A DNA stretch of 64,000 nt from Kiritimatiellales bacterium (GCA_041656295.1 JBBADV010000002.1:124001-188000), one strand, 5' to 3'. Shown: positions 18,891-28,002, counted from the stretch's first letter. Numbers and translations are program-made. Notes: generated by a model not told the origin, from the sequence alone.

Positions 18891-20078
18891 GTGAACTCTA
18901 AACAAACAACTCTGATTCGAAACGAAGTGAAGAAGGGCTCCGCGAACGCGGGGCAACGAAGTGGCAACTCTGAACCCGGAACGCTGAACTGTATTTGTAT
19001 CGGCGGCTGGGGACATTGGCCGGAAGTGCTGGACGCACTGCAGGCGCGCGGCGATGTGATCATCGCCGGAATTGCGCCGGCGTATGCCGGTGAAGAGTTG
19101 ACGGCGATTTGCGCGCATTCGCTCGCCGCCGGTGCACCGGTTTTTGATTCGGCGGACGAACTGCTGAAAATTCCGGCGGAGTTTTGCGTTATCAGCACGC
19201 GCCCCGATCACATTGCCGGCGCAATTATCGCGGCGGCGAACGCCGGCAAACACATTATCACCGAAAAGCCTACCGGAATTACCTTTGGCCAGCTCGACGC
19301 GGCAGAACGCGCCGTAAAAGAAAACGGTGTGCGTATCGCCGGCATGTTCACGATGCGGACGTTTCAGGTGTTTCAGGCCGCGCGCAATCTGTGCCGTGCC
19401 GGGAAAATCGGCATGCCGGTGTTAGTGAACGCGCGCAAATCCTATAAATACGGCCTGCGTTTCGAATGGTTCGGTGACCGCAACCGTTACGGCGGAACGT
19501 TTCCGTGGATCGGCATTCATGCGTTCGACATGATCCGCTTTATCACCGGACTGCTGCCGGAACGCGTTGCTGCACTGCACAAAAATCAGGCGCATCCCGA
19601 ACGCCGGGACTGCGAAGACAGTTGTGTTGCGGTGTGCGAACTTACCGGCGGCGCGCTGGCAACCATCAGCCTCGATCTGTGCCGTCCTGCCGGCGCCGCA
19701 GAATACGGCGACGACTGGATTCGCATCGTCGGCACCGCCGGTGTGATTGAAGCGCGCTACAACGAAAAAACTTGTACGCTGCTTATCGACGGCATTCCGG
19801 CGCCGGTGAAGCTTGCGCCGGCGGAGTCAATTTATAGCAAGTTTATTGATGGTGGAGCAGACCTTCCAGTCTGCTCATCACCGGAAGAGAGGGCAGACAG
19901 GAATGTCTGCCCCAGCTCCGAACGTGCAGATTGTGGAGCAGACTTTCTTGTCTGCTCATTAATGAAGGAGAGGGCAGGCGGGGATGCCTGCCCTGTACCG
20001 GATATTTTTGCCTTAACCCGCGCCTGCCTCTTTGCGCGTCAGGCGGCGGATGAAAAACAATGGAAAGAAATTCAATGA
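18891..20078 (+). CDS. Gfo/Idh/MocA oxidoreductase carrying an in-frame palindromic-repeat insertion
   Basis: NAD(P)-dependent sugar dehydrogenase-like protein of 395 aa. After a 33-residue N-terminal tail with no counterpart in the paralogue at 35213-35788, the real domain starts CICIGGWGHWPEVLDAL. ITEKPTGITF holds the family EKP lysine and GIHAFDMIRF the catalytic-His region. Residues about 320-370 are Cys-rich (PVCSSPEERADRNVCPSSER) and are encoded by four hairpins of an 81-bp tandem repeat. The paralogue runs straight past this point. The C-terminal LTRACLFARQAADE then resumes the family sequence. GTG start with no clear ribosome site; initiation further in is possible. The stop overlaps the next start as ATGA. 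Confidence 0.87.
   Translation: MNSKQTTLIRNEVKKGSANAGQRSGNSEPGTLNCICIGGWGHWPEVLDALQARGDVIIAGIAPAYAGEELTAICAHSLAAGAPVFDSADELLKIPAEFCVISTRPDHIAGAIIAAANAGKHIITEKPTGITFGQLDAAERAVKENGVRIAGMFTMRTFQVFQAARNLCRAGKIGMPVLVNARKSYKYGLRFEWFGDRNRYGGTFPWIGIHAFDMIRFITGLLPERVAALHKNQAHPERRDCEDSCVAVCELTGGALATISLDLCRPAGAAEYGDDWIRIVGTAGVIEARYNEKTCTLLIDGIPAPVKLAPAESIYSKFIDGGADLPVCSSPEERADRNVCPSSERADCGADFLVCSLMKERAGGDACPVPDIFALTRACLFARQAADEKQWKEIQ
19855..19993 (+). repeat. Coding tandem hairpin repeat, 81-bp period
   Basis: Four perfect hairpins occur in alternation. GAGCAGAC/GTCTGCTC is at 19855-19876 and again at 19936-19957. GGGCAGACA/TGTCTGCCC is at 19891-19912. GGGCAGGC/GCCTGCCC is at 19972-19993. Both hairpin types repeat at exactly 81 bp (27 codons), so the reading frame is kept. 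The unit design (stem, ttcca-like loop, stem, ggaat-like loop) matches intergenic repeats such as 12658-12712. Confidence 0.85.
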
Positions 20079-21385
20079 ACTCCCAACTCCCAACTCCAAA
20101 CTTTGAACCGCTAAAAATTGCCATGATCGGCTGCGGCGGCTACGCGAATTATTTATCGTGCCGCATCGCAGAGGTTCCTGAATTCTGTACGCTGGTTGCG
20201 GTGTCAACACACGATTTTCAAAGTCCGGCGGCGGACGCGATGCGCACGAAAGGCGTAACGGTTTTTGCCGGCGTAGATGAAATGCTGGATTCGCTGTCGC
20301 CGGAAACCTGTGACGCCGTGATTGTGCCGACAAGTATTGAAAGTCATTTTGATTACACCCGGCGCATTGTCGAACGCGGTTTTCATGTACTGCTGGAAAA
20401 GCCGCCGGTGGCCGCCATTCAGGATCTGGATCAGCTGATCGAACTGCAGCGCCGCAGTGGCAAATGGATTGCCGTAAATTTTCAATATTTATACACCGAC
20501 ATGACACAAAATTTGAAATGGCGATTGATGTCCGGTGAATTCGGCGCCGTAAAATCTGTTAAAGCGCGCGCGCTGTGGCGGCGGCCGGAATCCTATTTCT
20601 TGCGCAATTTCTGGAGCGGCAAACTGAAAATAAACGGGCGGTGGGTGCTTGACGGCGTCATCGGCAATCCGCTCGCGCATCTGCTGGCAGAAGCCCTTTA
20701 TCTGGCGGCGCCGGACGCCGGAATGCTGACGCCGGAAACGGTGGAGGCGGAGCTGTATCACGCGAATGAAACGGAGGGCGACGATACGAGCTGTGTTCGG
20801 ATTTCCGGCGCGAACGAAGTCGCCGTTTATTTTTACGGCAGTCTGTGCGGCGCGGAACAGTCGCAGGTTTTTTGCGAAATTGAAACGGATCGTGCGCAGA
20901 TACAATTCACCGAATTTTCTGAAGTTGAAATTCATTTTCATGATGGAAAAACAGAATCAGGCAGAACGCCGGAGTATGAAGAAACGCAGCCGCGCCGGCG
21001 TATGCTCGCTGCTATTGCGGCGCGGCTTTTGAATGATGAAAAACCGCTGATCACAGTGGAAGAGTGCCGCCCGTATATGCTGGCGTGGAACGGCGCGTTT
21101 GAATCGTTCGGATTTCCGGCGGCACTGCCGGAATCTGCCTTTGTCCGGCAGGAATTGGAAGAGTACGGAACCACTCGCGTGCTGCCGGAAATTAAAGCGC
21201 TGATGACAGCGGCATCAGAAAACGGACAGCTCTTTTCAGAAAACGGCGCGGCATGGGCGCGGCCGGGTCGCAAAATCAGTCTGGATGACTACAGTTTTTT
21301 CCCGTCGGAAAATCCGGCGTTGATGGAAAAAAATCCGCAAGTGCGGAACAAAGCCGGGCGGGGTGCCGCGGCTTTGCAGGTATAA
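20075..21385 (+). CDS. Gfo/Idh/MocA family oxidoreductase
   Basis: NAD(P)-binding sugar dehydrogenase of 436 aa. The Rossmann motif is IAMIGCGGYANYLSCRIAEV. The EKP motif is VLLEKPPVAAIQDLDQLIEL near residue 115. The C-terminal half-barrel domain includes GVIGNPLAHLLAEALYL. The start at 20075 is chosen because GGAAAG lies seven bases upstream and the ATG overlaps the previous stop (ATGA), the same style of stop-start overlap as in the paralogous pair at 33930-35788. The first dozen residues (MNSQLPTPNFEP) come from a repeat-like DNA segment. It acts with the preceding dehydrogenase, perhaps as paired oxidation and reduction steps on one sugar. Confidence 0.92.
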   Translation: MNSQLPTPNFEPLKIAMIGCGGYANYLSCRIAEVPEFCTLVAVSTHDFQSPAADAMRTKGVTVFAGVDEMLDSLSPETCDAVIVPTSIESHFDYTRRIVERGFHVLLEKPPVAAIQDLDQLIELQRRSGKWIAVNFQYLYTDMTQNLKWRLMSGEFGAVKSVKARALWRRPESYFLRNFWSGKLKINGRWVLDGVIGNPLAHLLAEALYLAAPDAGMLTPETVEAELYHANETEGDDTSCVRISGANEVAVYFYGSLCGAEQSQVFCEIETDRAQIQFTEFSEVEIHFHDGKTESGRTPEYEETQPRRRMLAAIAARLLNDEKPLITVEECRPYMLAWNGAFESFGFPAALPESAFVRQELEEYGTTRVLPEIKALMTAASENGQLFSENGAAWARPGRKISLDDYSFFPSENPALMEKNPQVRNKAGRGAAALQV

Positions 21386-21582
21386 ACAAAATCGTCTGGC
21401 GGACACTGAGGTTCGCAGACAAAACAGGAAAGGTAAGGAGGAAGAAGATTATAAACTCGATTTTGCATATTGTTTTGGCACTGGTGCTCCACAGATGACA
21501 CTGACGCGATAAAATGGCGCAGTAAAGCTGCTAAGCAAGGATTTGCTGATGCTAAGTTACATTTGATTGAAAGGATTAAATC
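21386..21582 (+). other. Spacer duplicated at 25228-25282, with remnant of a lost secreted-protein gene
   Basis: The first ~60 bp, with a strong ribosome site (aaggaggaag), match the leader of the PEP-CTERM gene at 25283. Here, 21448-21498 then encodes only IINSILHIVLALVLHR and a stop: a signal-peptide-like stub without a normal start codon. It looks like the residue of a deleted gene. The remaining ~85 bp before the cupin gene show no recognisable feature beyond a weak ribosome site (gaaagg). Confidence 0.4.
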
Positions 21583-22803
21583 ATGAATACAGCAGTGTTG
21601 GCGGCACTGGCTTTAGAACAAGGAAAAGGAATTTTACGGTTGGCTCCGAATTGGGTGCCGCGGTCATTCTGCATTCCAGGCCGGCGTATTAAATTGCATC
21701 CGGATGATTATTATGCATTGGGCGGCGAGCGCGGCGGAATTGATGAACGCTGGTTTGCTTCCACCACATCAGCGGACAACGGGCCGCTGACCGGCGAATT
21801 TGAAGGTCTTAGTTTTGTGGTGGTTGAGGTCGACGGTGAAATAGAACAGTTGACGCTGCGTGATGCGGTGGTTGAATTAAAGCGCTGGCTGATTGGTGAG
21901 GCGCTGTGGGGAAAATTCGGTACGTGGCCGATGTTCTCAAAGTTTTTTGATAATCAGGAACCGCTGCCGCATCATATTCATCACGGCGAAGAAGCGGCGG
22001 CGCGCGGCGGACAGCGCGGTAAACCGGAAGCGTATTATTTTCCGCCGCAGCTGAATAATCACGGCGGTGATTTTCCGTATACGTTTTTCGGATTCGAACC
22101 GGGCGTAACAAAAGAGCAGGTGAAGCAGTGCCTGATGAATTTCACGAAGGGCGACAATGAAATTACAAATCTGTCGCGCGCCTATCGGCTGAAACCCGGC
22201 ACCGGCTGGAATGTCCCGGCGGGCGTATTGCACGCGCCGGGAAGTCTTTGCACTTATGAGCCGCAAGCGGCATCGGATGTATTTGCAATGTATCAATCCG
22301 TTATTCAAAATCGCCGCGTCGTTCCGGAAGAACTGCTGTGGAAAGATACGCCGGCGGAATGCAAAGGCGATTTTGATTATCTGGTTGATGTGATCGACTG
22401 GGAGAAAAACGTCGATCCGAATTTTATGCAGAACAACTTTATGGTGCCGGTGCCGGTAAAACCGGAATCGGAAATGCTGGCGGAAGGTTATTGCGAAAAA
22501 TGGATCTGTTATAAATCGGACGCATTTTCAGCAAAAGAGCTGACAGTGCTGCCCGGCCGTACGGTGACAATTTATGATTCCGCCGCGTACGGTTTGATTA
22601 TGATGCAGGGGCACGGAACGCTGAATCAGTGGAAGGTTGAAACACCGGCACTGATTCGTTTCGGGCAGTTGACGCACGATGAATATTTCGTCAGCGAAAC
22701 TGCTGCGAAAACCGGCGTGACCATCACGAATGCATCCGCCAGCGATCCGCTCGTTATGCTCAAACATTTCGGCGCCGGAAATCCTGATTTAAAAATGGGT
22801 TAG
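21583..22803 (+). CDS. Cupin protein related to type I phosphomannose isomerase
   Basis: A 406-aa protein resembling class I mannose-6-phosphate isomerases. LPHHIHHGEEAAA (about residues 128-140) supplies the His/Glu metal ligands, and GTGWNVPAGVLHAPGSLC (about 207-224) matches the PMI catalytic loop P-A-G-x-x-H-A. A second cupin-like half follows (YGLIMMQGHGTLNQW). It probably isomerises or epimerises a sugar or its phosphate in the cytosol. Its position between dehydrogenases and a GHL6-type hydrolase supports a catabolic role. The exact substrate is not known. Confidence 0.78.
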   Translation: MNTAVLAALALEQGKGILRLAPNWVPRSFCIPGRRIKLHPDDYYALGGERGGIDERWFASTTSADNGPLTGEFEGLSFVVVEVDGEIEQLTLRDAVVELKRWLIGEALWGKFGTWPMFSKFFDNQEPLPHHIHHGEEAAARGGQRGKPEAYYFPPQLNNHGGDFPYTFFGFEPGVTKEQVKQCLMNFTKGDNEITNLSRAYRLKPGTGWNVPAGVLHAPGSLCTYEPQAASDVFAMYQSVIQNRRVVPEELLWKDTPAECKGDFDYLVDVIDWEKNVDPNFMQNNFMVPVPVKPESEMLAEGYCEKWICYKSDAFSAKELTVLPGRTVTIYDSAAYGLIMMQGHGTLNQWKVETPALIRFGQLTHDEYFVSETAAKTGVTITNASASDPLVMLKHFGAGNPDLKMG

Positions 22804-22816
22804 CGGAAAAATCTTT

Positions 22817-24895
22817 ATGAAATGGCTTGAAAAAAGTTACCGCCGGAATCTGGTTGATATTCATATTGAGGACTGGAATCCGGCGTTTTTGAGTAAGCTC
22901 GATCCGGCGGTGTATGTTGAAAATCTAAAAACCGCGCAGGTGAAGAGCGCGATGATTTATGCCAACTCACACGTCGGACTCTGCAACTGGCCGACAAAAA
23001 CCGGCGCAATGCACAAAGGCTTGAACGATCGCGATTTTCTTGGCGATGTCCTTGCGCTCTGCGCGGAAAATGGAATTGATACCGTTGTTTATTACAGTCT
23101 GGTTTATAATAACTGGACATATGAAAAGTTTCCGACGTGGCGCATTCGCAATGTCGATGGACAGGCTTCGCGCGATCCGGATGTAAAAAACTTTTTTATG
23201 AAAGGGCGCTACGGCGTTTGCTGTTCGAATAACAAAGAATACCGCGAGTTTACATTTGCGCAACTCGACGAGCTGTTTGATGCGTATCCATTTCAAGGAA
23301 TGTTTTTTGACATGACCTATTGGCCGGCGATCTGTTTTTGCGACGCCTGCAAACAACGCTATGCCGCAGAAACCGGTGGTAGCATTCCTGAAATTATCGA
23401 TTGGAACGATGAACGCTGGGTAAATTTTCAGCGCAAGCGCGAAGAATGGATGTCGGAATTCGTGCACACCATGACGGCGAAAGTAAAAAGTCGTAATCCG
23501 GATGTCACGGTTGAACACACATGCGCAACGATTCATTTTCCGTATCTGCTCGGAACAGTCACCGGAAATTCCGATGCCAGCGATTATGCCGGCGGCGATT
23601 TTTACGGCGGCTTTCTACAGCAGTCATTCATCTGCAAACTCTATTCTGCCGTAACGCAGAATCAGCCGTTTGAATATATGACATCGCGCTGCTATCCGAG
23701 TTTGAAAGATCACACCACGATGAAAACAAAGGAGATGCTGGAACTGCACGCATTTCTCGCGCTGGCACACAACGGTGCATTTCTCGCAATTGATGCGATC
23801 AATCCGGACGGCTCATTGAATAAAGAAGTCTATCAACTGCTCGGTTCTGTTTTTTCCGAGCTGAAAAAATTTGAACAGAATGCCGGCGGTACATTCTGCG
23901 CCGACGCTGCAATCTATTTTCCGCTGACATCGAAATACTATCCGCAGGACAACGGAAAACACATTCGCGATGCGATTGAAATCAACGATACATCAACCAA
24001 TATGCCATATCTCGACGCACCGCTCGGCGCGGCGCGTACCATGCGGGAAGCACACATTCCGTTCGCTGTAATTGCGCGACCGAATTTGGAAACGCTCGCG
24101 AACTATCAACTGCTGATTGTTCCTGGCGCGCGCGATATGACGCTGGAAGAAATTGCTGCGTTCAAAGCGTATGTTGAAAACGGCGGAACGCTGTACTTAA
24201 GCGGCGAAACATCGCCGGCGCTGCTGGCCGATGTATTCGGAATTAAAATTTCCGGCACAACTAAAGAAACGCTCACTTATATCGCGCCGGTAAATGAAGG
24301 TTGCACGCTGTTCCCGCACGTTGCGCCGGAATATCCGCTGACCGTTTTTGCGGCACAGCTCATCGCGGAGAATGTTGCGCCGGAAAATGTGCTGGCGCAA
24401 ATTGTTCTGCCGGGAACGGATCCGGCGGACAGTTCAACATTTGTTTCCATTCATTCAAACCCGCCGCAAAAAAATTCCGGTGCGCCGGCGATGATCAAAA
24501 AATCATTCGGGCAGGGTCGCGTCATCTGGAGCGCCGCGCAATTTGAAGCGGCAATTCAGCCGCCGCATAAAAAAGCTTTCGAAAGTTTAGTCCGCTCGTG
24601 CTTTACCGTGCCACCGGCATTCAGTTCGAATGCGCATCCGGCGGTTGAGCTGACGCTGTTTGAACAACCGGAGCGCGCGCGGTTTTTACTGAATCTGGTG
24701 AATGCACAGGATGTTTTACCGCCGGTGCCGATACACGGTATTCAACTTTATGTCCGCCTGAACGGAAAAACTCCGGAAAGCATTGTTCGCGTCAGTGACG
24801 GAGTAAAGCTTTTTTTTTCAACAGACGGCGACACAATACAATTTATGGCAGATCTCCCGGGACTTTTTGAGATGATTGCTGTGAACTGGAAATAG
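22817..24895 (+). CDS. GHL6-type putative glycoside hydrolase (second copy)
   Basis: A 692-aa homologue of the protein at 14922-16952. It has the N-terminal barrel (LVDIHIEDWNPAFLSKLDP, GIDTVVYYSLVYNNW, QGMFFDMTYWPAICFCDACK) and a flavodoxin-like middle domain (YQLLIVPGARDMTLEEIAA, YVENGGTLYLSG) as in GH42 trimerisation domains. It has a beta-rich C-terminus and no signal peptide, so it acts on imported oligosaccharides. The Cys pair FCDAC resembles the CCKWC of its paralogue, a possible metal site conserved in both. It follows the PMI-like gene by 13 bp, in one operon. Confidence 0.82.
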   Translation: MKWLEKSYRRNLVDIHIEDWNPAFLSKLDPAVYVENLKTAQVKSAMIYANSHVGLCNWPTKTGAMHKGLNDRDFLGDVLALCAENGIDTVVYYSLVYNNWTYEKFPTWRIRNVDGQASRDPDVKNFFMKGRYGVCCSNNKEYREFTFAQLDELFDAYPFQGMFFDMTYWPAICFCDACKQRYAAETGGSIPEIIDWNDERWVNFQRKREEWMSEFVHTMTAKVKSRNPDVTVEHTCATIHFPYLLGTVTGNSDASDYAGGDFYGGFLQQSFICKLYSAVTQNQPFEYMTSRCYPSLKDHTTMKTKEMLELHAFLALAHNGAFLAIDAINPDGSLNKEVYQLLGSVFSELKKFEQNAGGTFCADAAIYFPLTSKYYPQDNGKHIRDAIEINDTSTNMPYLDAPLGAARTMREAHIPFAVIARPNLETLANYQLLIVPGARDMTLEEIAAFKAYVENGGTLYLSGETSPALLADVFGIKISGTTKETLTYIAPVNEGCTLFPHVAPEYPLTVFAAQLIAENVAPENVLAQIVLPGTDPADSSTFVSIHSNPPQKNSGAPAMIKKSFGQGRVIWSAAQFEAAIQPPHKKAFESLVRSCFTVPPAFSSNAHPAVELTLFEQPERARFLLNLVNAQDVLPPVPIHGIQLYVRLNGKTPESIVRVSDGVKLFFSTDGDTIQFMADLPGLFEMIAVNWK

Positions 24896-24906
24896 AAAAC
24901 TCCAAT

Positions 24907-25227
24907 ATGAACTCTAAACAAACAACTCTAAGCGCTGAATCCCGAACGCTGAACTGCATCTGCGTACTCTGGCCGCAAAAATATCTATGCGGCGGTGCGC
25001 TGGCAACTATCAGCCTTGAGTTTTGCGGTTCTGTCGGTGCCGCTAAATACGGCGACGACCGGAATAGACAAGCTTTTCCAGAAACCGACGCGGCATGGGC
25101 GCGGCCGGGACACAAAATCGAAATGAACGGATACAGGTTGTTTCCGTCAGTAAATTCGACATGGGTCGAGGAAAATCCGCGAGTGCGGGACAAAGCCGGG
25201 CGGGGTGCCGCGGCTTTGCAGGTATAA
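24907..25227 (+). pseudogene. Fused remnant of a second dehydrogenase pair (two internal deletions)
   Basis: A 106-codon frame stitched from three pieces of the genes at 18891-21385. The start MNSKQTTL...LNCIC equals the N-terminus of the first dehydrogenase. GGALATISLEFCGSVGAAKYGDD equals its middle. AWARPGHKIEMNGYRLFPS to KAGRGAAALQV equals the C-terminus of the second. The 3' flank also matches. It therefore derives from a duplicate of the two-gene unit that lost about 2.2 kb in two steps yet stayed open. It cannot form the enzyme fold. Confidence 0.85.
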
Positions 25228-25282
25228 ACAAAATCGTCCGGCGGACACTGAGGTTCGCGGACAAAAAAGTAAGGAGGAAGAG

Positions 25283-25972
25283 ATGAATAGAAAGTATAAA
25301 TATGTTATAGGCGTTTTCAGCCTGATCGTTATAGCTCATGTAAAAGCCGATGTTATATTAAGTAATCCAACACCGGATTTTTCGAAGAATATGGCAGTAT
25401 GTCAGACTAATCAGGATGGAAATCTTCAAACAAGGTGGACGAGTGGTGATAATCGGAGTGTTACACAAACGTTTCAATGGAAGAGTGAAGATCTATTGGA
25501 TGGAATTGGTTTGTATATGATGTCCAGCCAAACGACCTGGGTTAGAGATCAGGAATATGTTCTTATAATTCAAGAAGCGTCGGGTGCAACAGGCTCTGCC
25601 GGAACTGTTGTGACAAACATCACATTTACGATGACACGCAACAATGTTTCAGCAAATCAATGGTTGTTTATTGATTTTGATAATGTCGCGCTAACCAGCA
25701 ATCAATGGTATGGGATTACCATTTGTCCATCATCAAACGATGTTGCCGGTACGGTTATGTTTTGGGGGTCCTATTCAGTAGATTCTTCGCTGCCGGGAAC
25801 GGCTCAGCAATTTAATCCCGGAGATACAGGACTTCCTAAATCTGAGTTTGGCAGCTCCAACCGGGATTTGACCTTTTATTTGCAATCCGCACCAGTTCCT
25901 GAACCCGCTACAATTTCACTTTTTATTATATCAATGATTAGTATGTGGGGTGTTCGCCAGATGACCCGGTAG
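25283..25972 (+). CDS. PEP-CTERM sorting domain protein
   Basis: A 229-aa secreted protein. The signal peptide MNRKYKYVIGVFSLIVIAHVKA is followed by a beta-sandwich-like body (DLLDGIGLYMMSSQ, YVLIIQEASGATGSA) and a C-terminal tripartite signal VPEPATISLFIISMISMWGV plus basic tail. The tail directs recognition by an exosortase, not encoded in this window. The ribosome site GTAAGGAGG and ATG at 25283 fix the start. Codon use is much richer in A and T than in genes on either side, as in the next two genes, suggesting recent acquisition. The function of the body is unknown. Confidence 0.85.
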   Translation: MNRKYKYVIGVFSLIVIAHVKADVILSNPTPDFSKNMAVCQTNQDGNLQTRWTSGDNRSVTQTFQWKSEDLLDGIGLYMMSSQTTWVRDQEYVLIIQEASGATGSAGTVVTNITFTMTRNNVSANQWLFIDFDNVALTSNQWYGITICPSSNDVAGTVMFWGSYSVDSSLPGTAQQFNPGDTGLPKSEFGSSNRDLTFYLQSAPVPEPATISLFIISMISMWGVRQMTR

Positions 25973-25983
25973 TTTTTATATAT

Positions 25984-26009
25984 CCTGTTCCGGTTTTTAC
26001 CGGAACAGG
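25984..26009. terminator. Stem-loop after the PEP-CTERM gene
   Basis: A perfect 10-bp stem, CCTGTTCCGG/CCGGAACAGG, with a ttttta loop. It has no T-tract after it, so it may slow the polymerase or protect the upstream mRNA rather than terminate fully. Confidence 0.5.
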
Positions 26010-26035
26010 TACTGAAATCTGAAAAGGAGAATGAA

Positions 26036-26734
26036 ATGAGATTATCTGTTTTTGTATGTGGTATAATCGCAGCGGGATTAATCGGAAATGCTTCTGATAT
26101 TTTATATGATTCAAAAGGATTTGAATCTCCGGTATTTAGGGAAGGGACAATTCAAGGACAAAATGGGTGGTCCAGAGGCAGTACGCCGGATTATCAAAAA
26201 GCCGAAATAATAAAGAAAAACGGGCAGCAAATGGTTCGGATTCCTTCTGACGGGACGCAACGTATTCTTCTTCTTTCTAAAAATAGAACCGTTTCGTCAG
26301 GAACAGTAAAGCTGTCAGCAGATATTGTTCCTCATAAACTGTCAACAGATGTTCTTGCTCTGGTTTGTGATGTTAACGGTACTGGCGATGATTCAGTTTT
26401 TCTCGCAACGTTTGAACGACGTGGAACAAAAGTATTTTTTTCTGTTGGCGGAGTTTTTTCTGATACAGCAAAACCGCCCAAGGAAGAGCTTTCTTTCAAA
26501 GAAAGTGACTGGAATCATGTAGAGATAATGGTCGATCTTGATTCATTTGAAATCTGGGGTGTTGTAAACGGAGAGAAAACATCCAAAGGAAAACTTTCTT
26601 CGAACATAAAATCATTGAAGCTTGATAAAATAATTGTTCGGACGGAACGAGGAAGTTCTGACGCTGAAATATTGGTTGATAATATAATACTGGAATGGAT
26701 AAAAAATAGATCATCAACACCGGAGAAAAAATGA
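26036..26734 (+). CDS. Secreted jelly-roll-like protein, unknown
   Basis: A 232-aa exported protein: signal peptide MRLSVFVCGIIAAGLIGNAS, then a body resembling a concanavalin-like sandwich (ESPVFREGTIQGQNGW near the start, VKLSADIVPHKLS, WNHVEIMVDLDSFEIWG, AEILVDNIILEW at the end). This strand order is common in DUF1080/LamG-like carbohydrate-binding modules, but I do not recognise a specific family. AAGGAG six bases upstream of 26036 decides the start. Its stop overlaps the next start as ATGA, so the two are translationally coupled. Codon use is AT-rich. Confidence 0.7.
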   Translation: MRLSVFVCGIIAAGLIGNASDILYDSKGFESPVFREGTIQGQNGWSRGSTPDYQKAEIIKKNGQQMVRIPSDGTQRILLLSKNRTVSSGTVKLSADIVPHKLSTDVLALVCDVNGTGDDSVFLATFERRGTKVFFSVGGVFSDTAKPPKEELSFKESDWNHVEIMVDLDSFEIWGVVNGEKTSKGKLSSNIKSLKLDKIIVRTERGSSDAEILVDNIILEWIKNRSSTPEKK

Positions 26735-28002
26735 AATCACTGATAGAATTATTAGTTATCGTTCTTCCGTTTTTCAGTACTGCTTTTGGCCTGTTTGCCA
26801 CTACAGTATCTTCAGTTCCTTCATCGTGGATCTATGTTGGAAATGAGAAAGAGGTTGTTGTTGATCCTGAAACCGGTAGAGAAATAATTTATCTTTCATC
26901 CGGAGAGTTTGTGGATACTCAATTTCACTATCACGGTGAAACATGGGGAGTGATTAATCATCGTACTTGGCTATTTTTTTCATCGTCCCGTCCACGCCCG
27001 GACGTTGCAGGAGGAACTGTTTCTGGAGAACGGCAGATTATGGCTGCTGATATAATGACGGGAAACCTTTATTATTTAACAACAGTTTTTAACGACGGAT
27101 TGAGTAATATCAGTCATTTCGGAACACGTCCTTATTATGCTACATATAATGACAAACTAAAAGTGATTGTTTTTTTCGATAAGTCCAGATCTCAGATATT
27201 TGGTTATAATTGCTTAACCGGAGTTCTTAAGAAAATGCTGACACTTCCTGAAGGAGCGACATCCAGAGAGCTTGATGATTGCTTTGACGGGACAACACTT
27301 CGATTGATTTATCCGTATACGATACCGGCAGATGGGGGAATGGTAGGATATATTTCAGTATCTGATTTTGATTGTGATCTTACCCACATTTCCACCCGAA
27401 TTGTAAAAAGCTGTTCAGCTGATGAAGCATTGAATCATGTCGAAATTCGACCTGATGATATTAACCTGTTTTTCTATAAACATCACAGTGAGAAAAAAGC
27501 TGATGGACAGTATTCGAAGGGAAATGTTTATATTAAAAATCTGGAGAACGATGATTCGTCAGATATTGTTGTAAATTCTGAAAACGAACTGATGGATCAT
27601 ATGATTTGGGGGCATTCTGGTGATTATATTTATTGGGATGACCAGGCCGGATCATTAATGCGGTTTGATTACAAAAAACAGAAAATTGAAAAAACAGGAA
27701 GTACATATACACTTCATAATTATTTATCTTCAGATGAAAAATTCTGGGTATATGATCTTCGCGGTTCAGAGATTGATTCAACAATACGTATTTCCAATGT
27801 AAAAATAACAAATCGGCCCGGTTCAATATGGATATATAATATGAAAACCGGACATTCAGAGAAATATGCCAATATTACCTGGGGCGATCCTCATCCTCGT
27901 CATCCGCATGCCGTGTTTTCTTTCGATGACAATATGATTTCATTTGTCACCGGAGCTGAAGATGGAAATTCTCGTGTTGCAATTATGTGGATGAAAAAAT
28001 AA
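26731..28002 (+). CDS. Oligogalacturonate-lyase-like beta-propeller protein
   Basis: A 423-aa protein with a hydrophobic N-terminus (signal peptide). Repeated blades include RQIMAADIMTGNLYYLTT, SQIFGYNCLTGVLKKM, GDYIYWDDQAGSLMRFDY and GSIWIYNMKTGHSEKY. The motifs DEALNHVEIRPDD, MDHMIWGHSGD and GDPHPRHPHAVFSFDDNMIS recall the His cluster and blade ends of oligogalacturonate lyase (PL22). That enzyme cleaves unsaturated oligogalacturonides by beta-elimination, which fits the pectin theme. The signal peptide is unusual, since classical Ogl is cytoplasmic. It is coupled to the preceding gene. Confidence 0.7.
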   Translation: MKSLIELLVIVLPFFSTAFGLFATTVSSVPSSWIYVGNEKEVVVDPETGREIIYLSSGEFVDTQFHYHGETWGVINHRTWLFFSSSRPRPDVAGGTVSGERQIMAADIMTGNLYYLTTVFNDGLSNISHFGTRPYYATYNDKLKVIVFFDKSRSQIFGYNCLTGVLKKMLTLPEGATSRELDDCFDGTTLRLIYPYTIPADGGMVGYISVSDFDCDLTHISTRIVKSCSADEALNHVEIRPDDINLFFYKHHSEKKADGQYSKGNVYIKNLENDDSSDIVVNSENELMDHMIWGHSGDYIYWDDQAGSLMRFDYKKQKIEKTGSTYTLHNYLSSDEKFWVYDLRGSEIDSTIRISNVKITNRPGSIWIYNMKTGHSEKYANITWGDPHPRHPHAVFSFDDNMISFVTGAEDGNSRVAIMWMKK

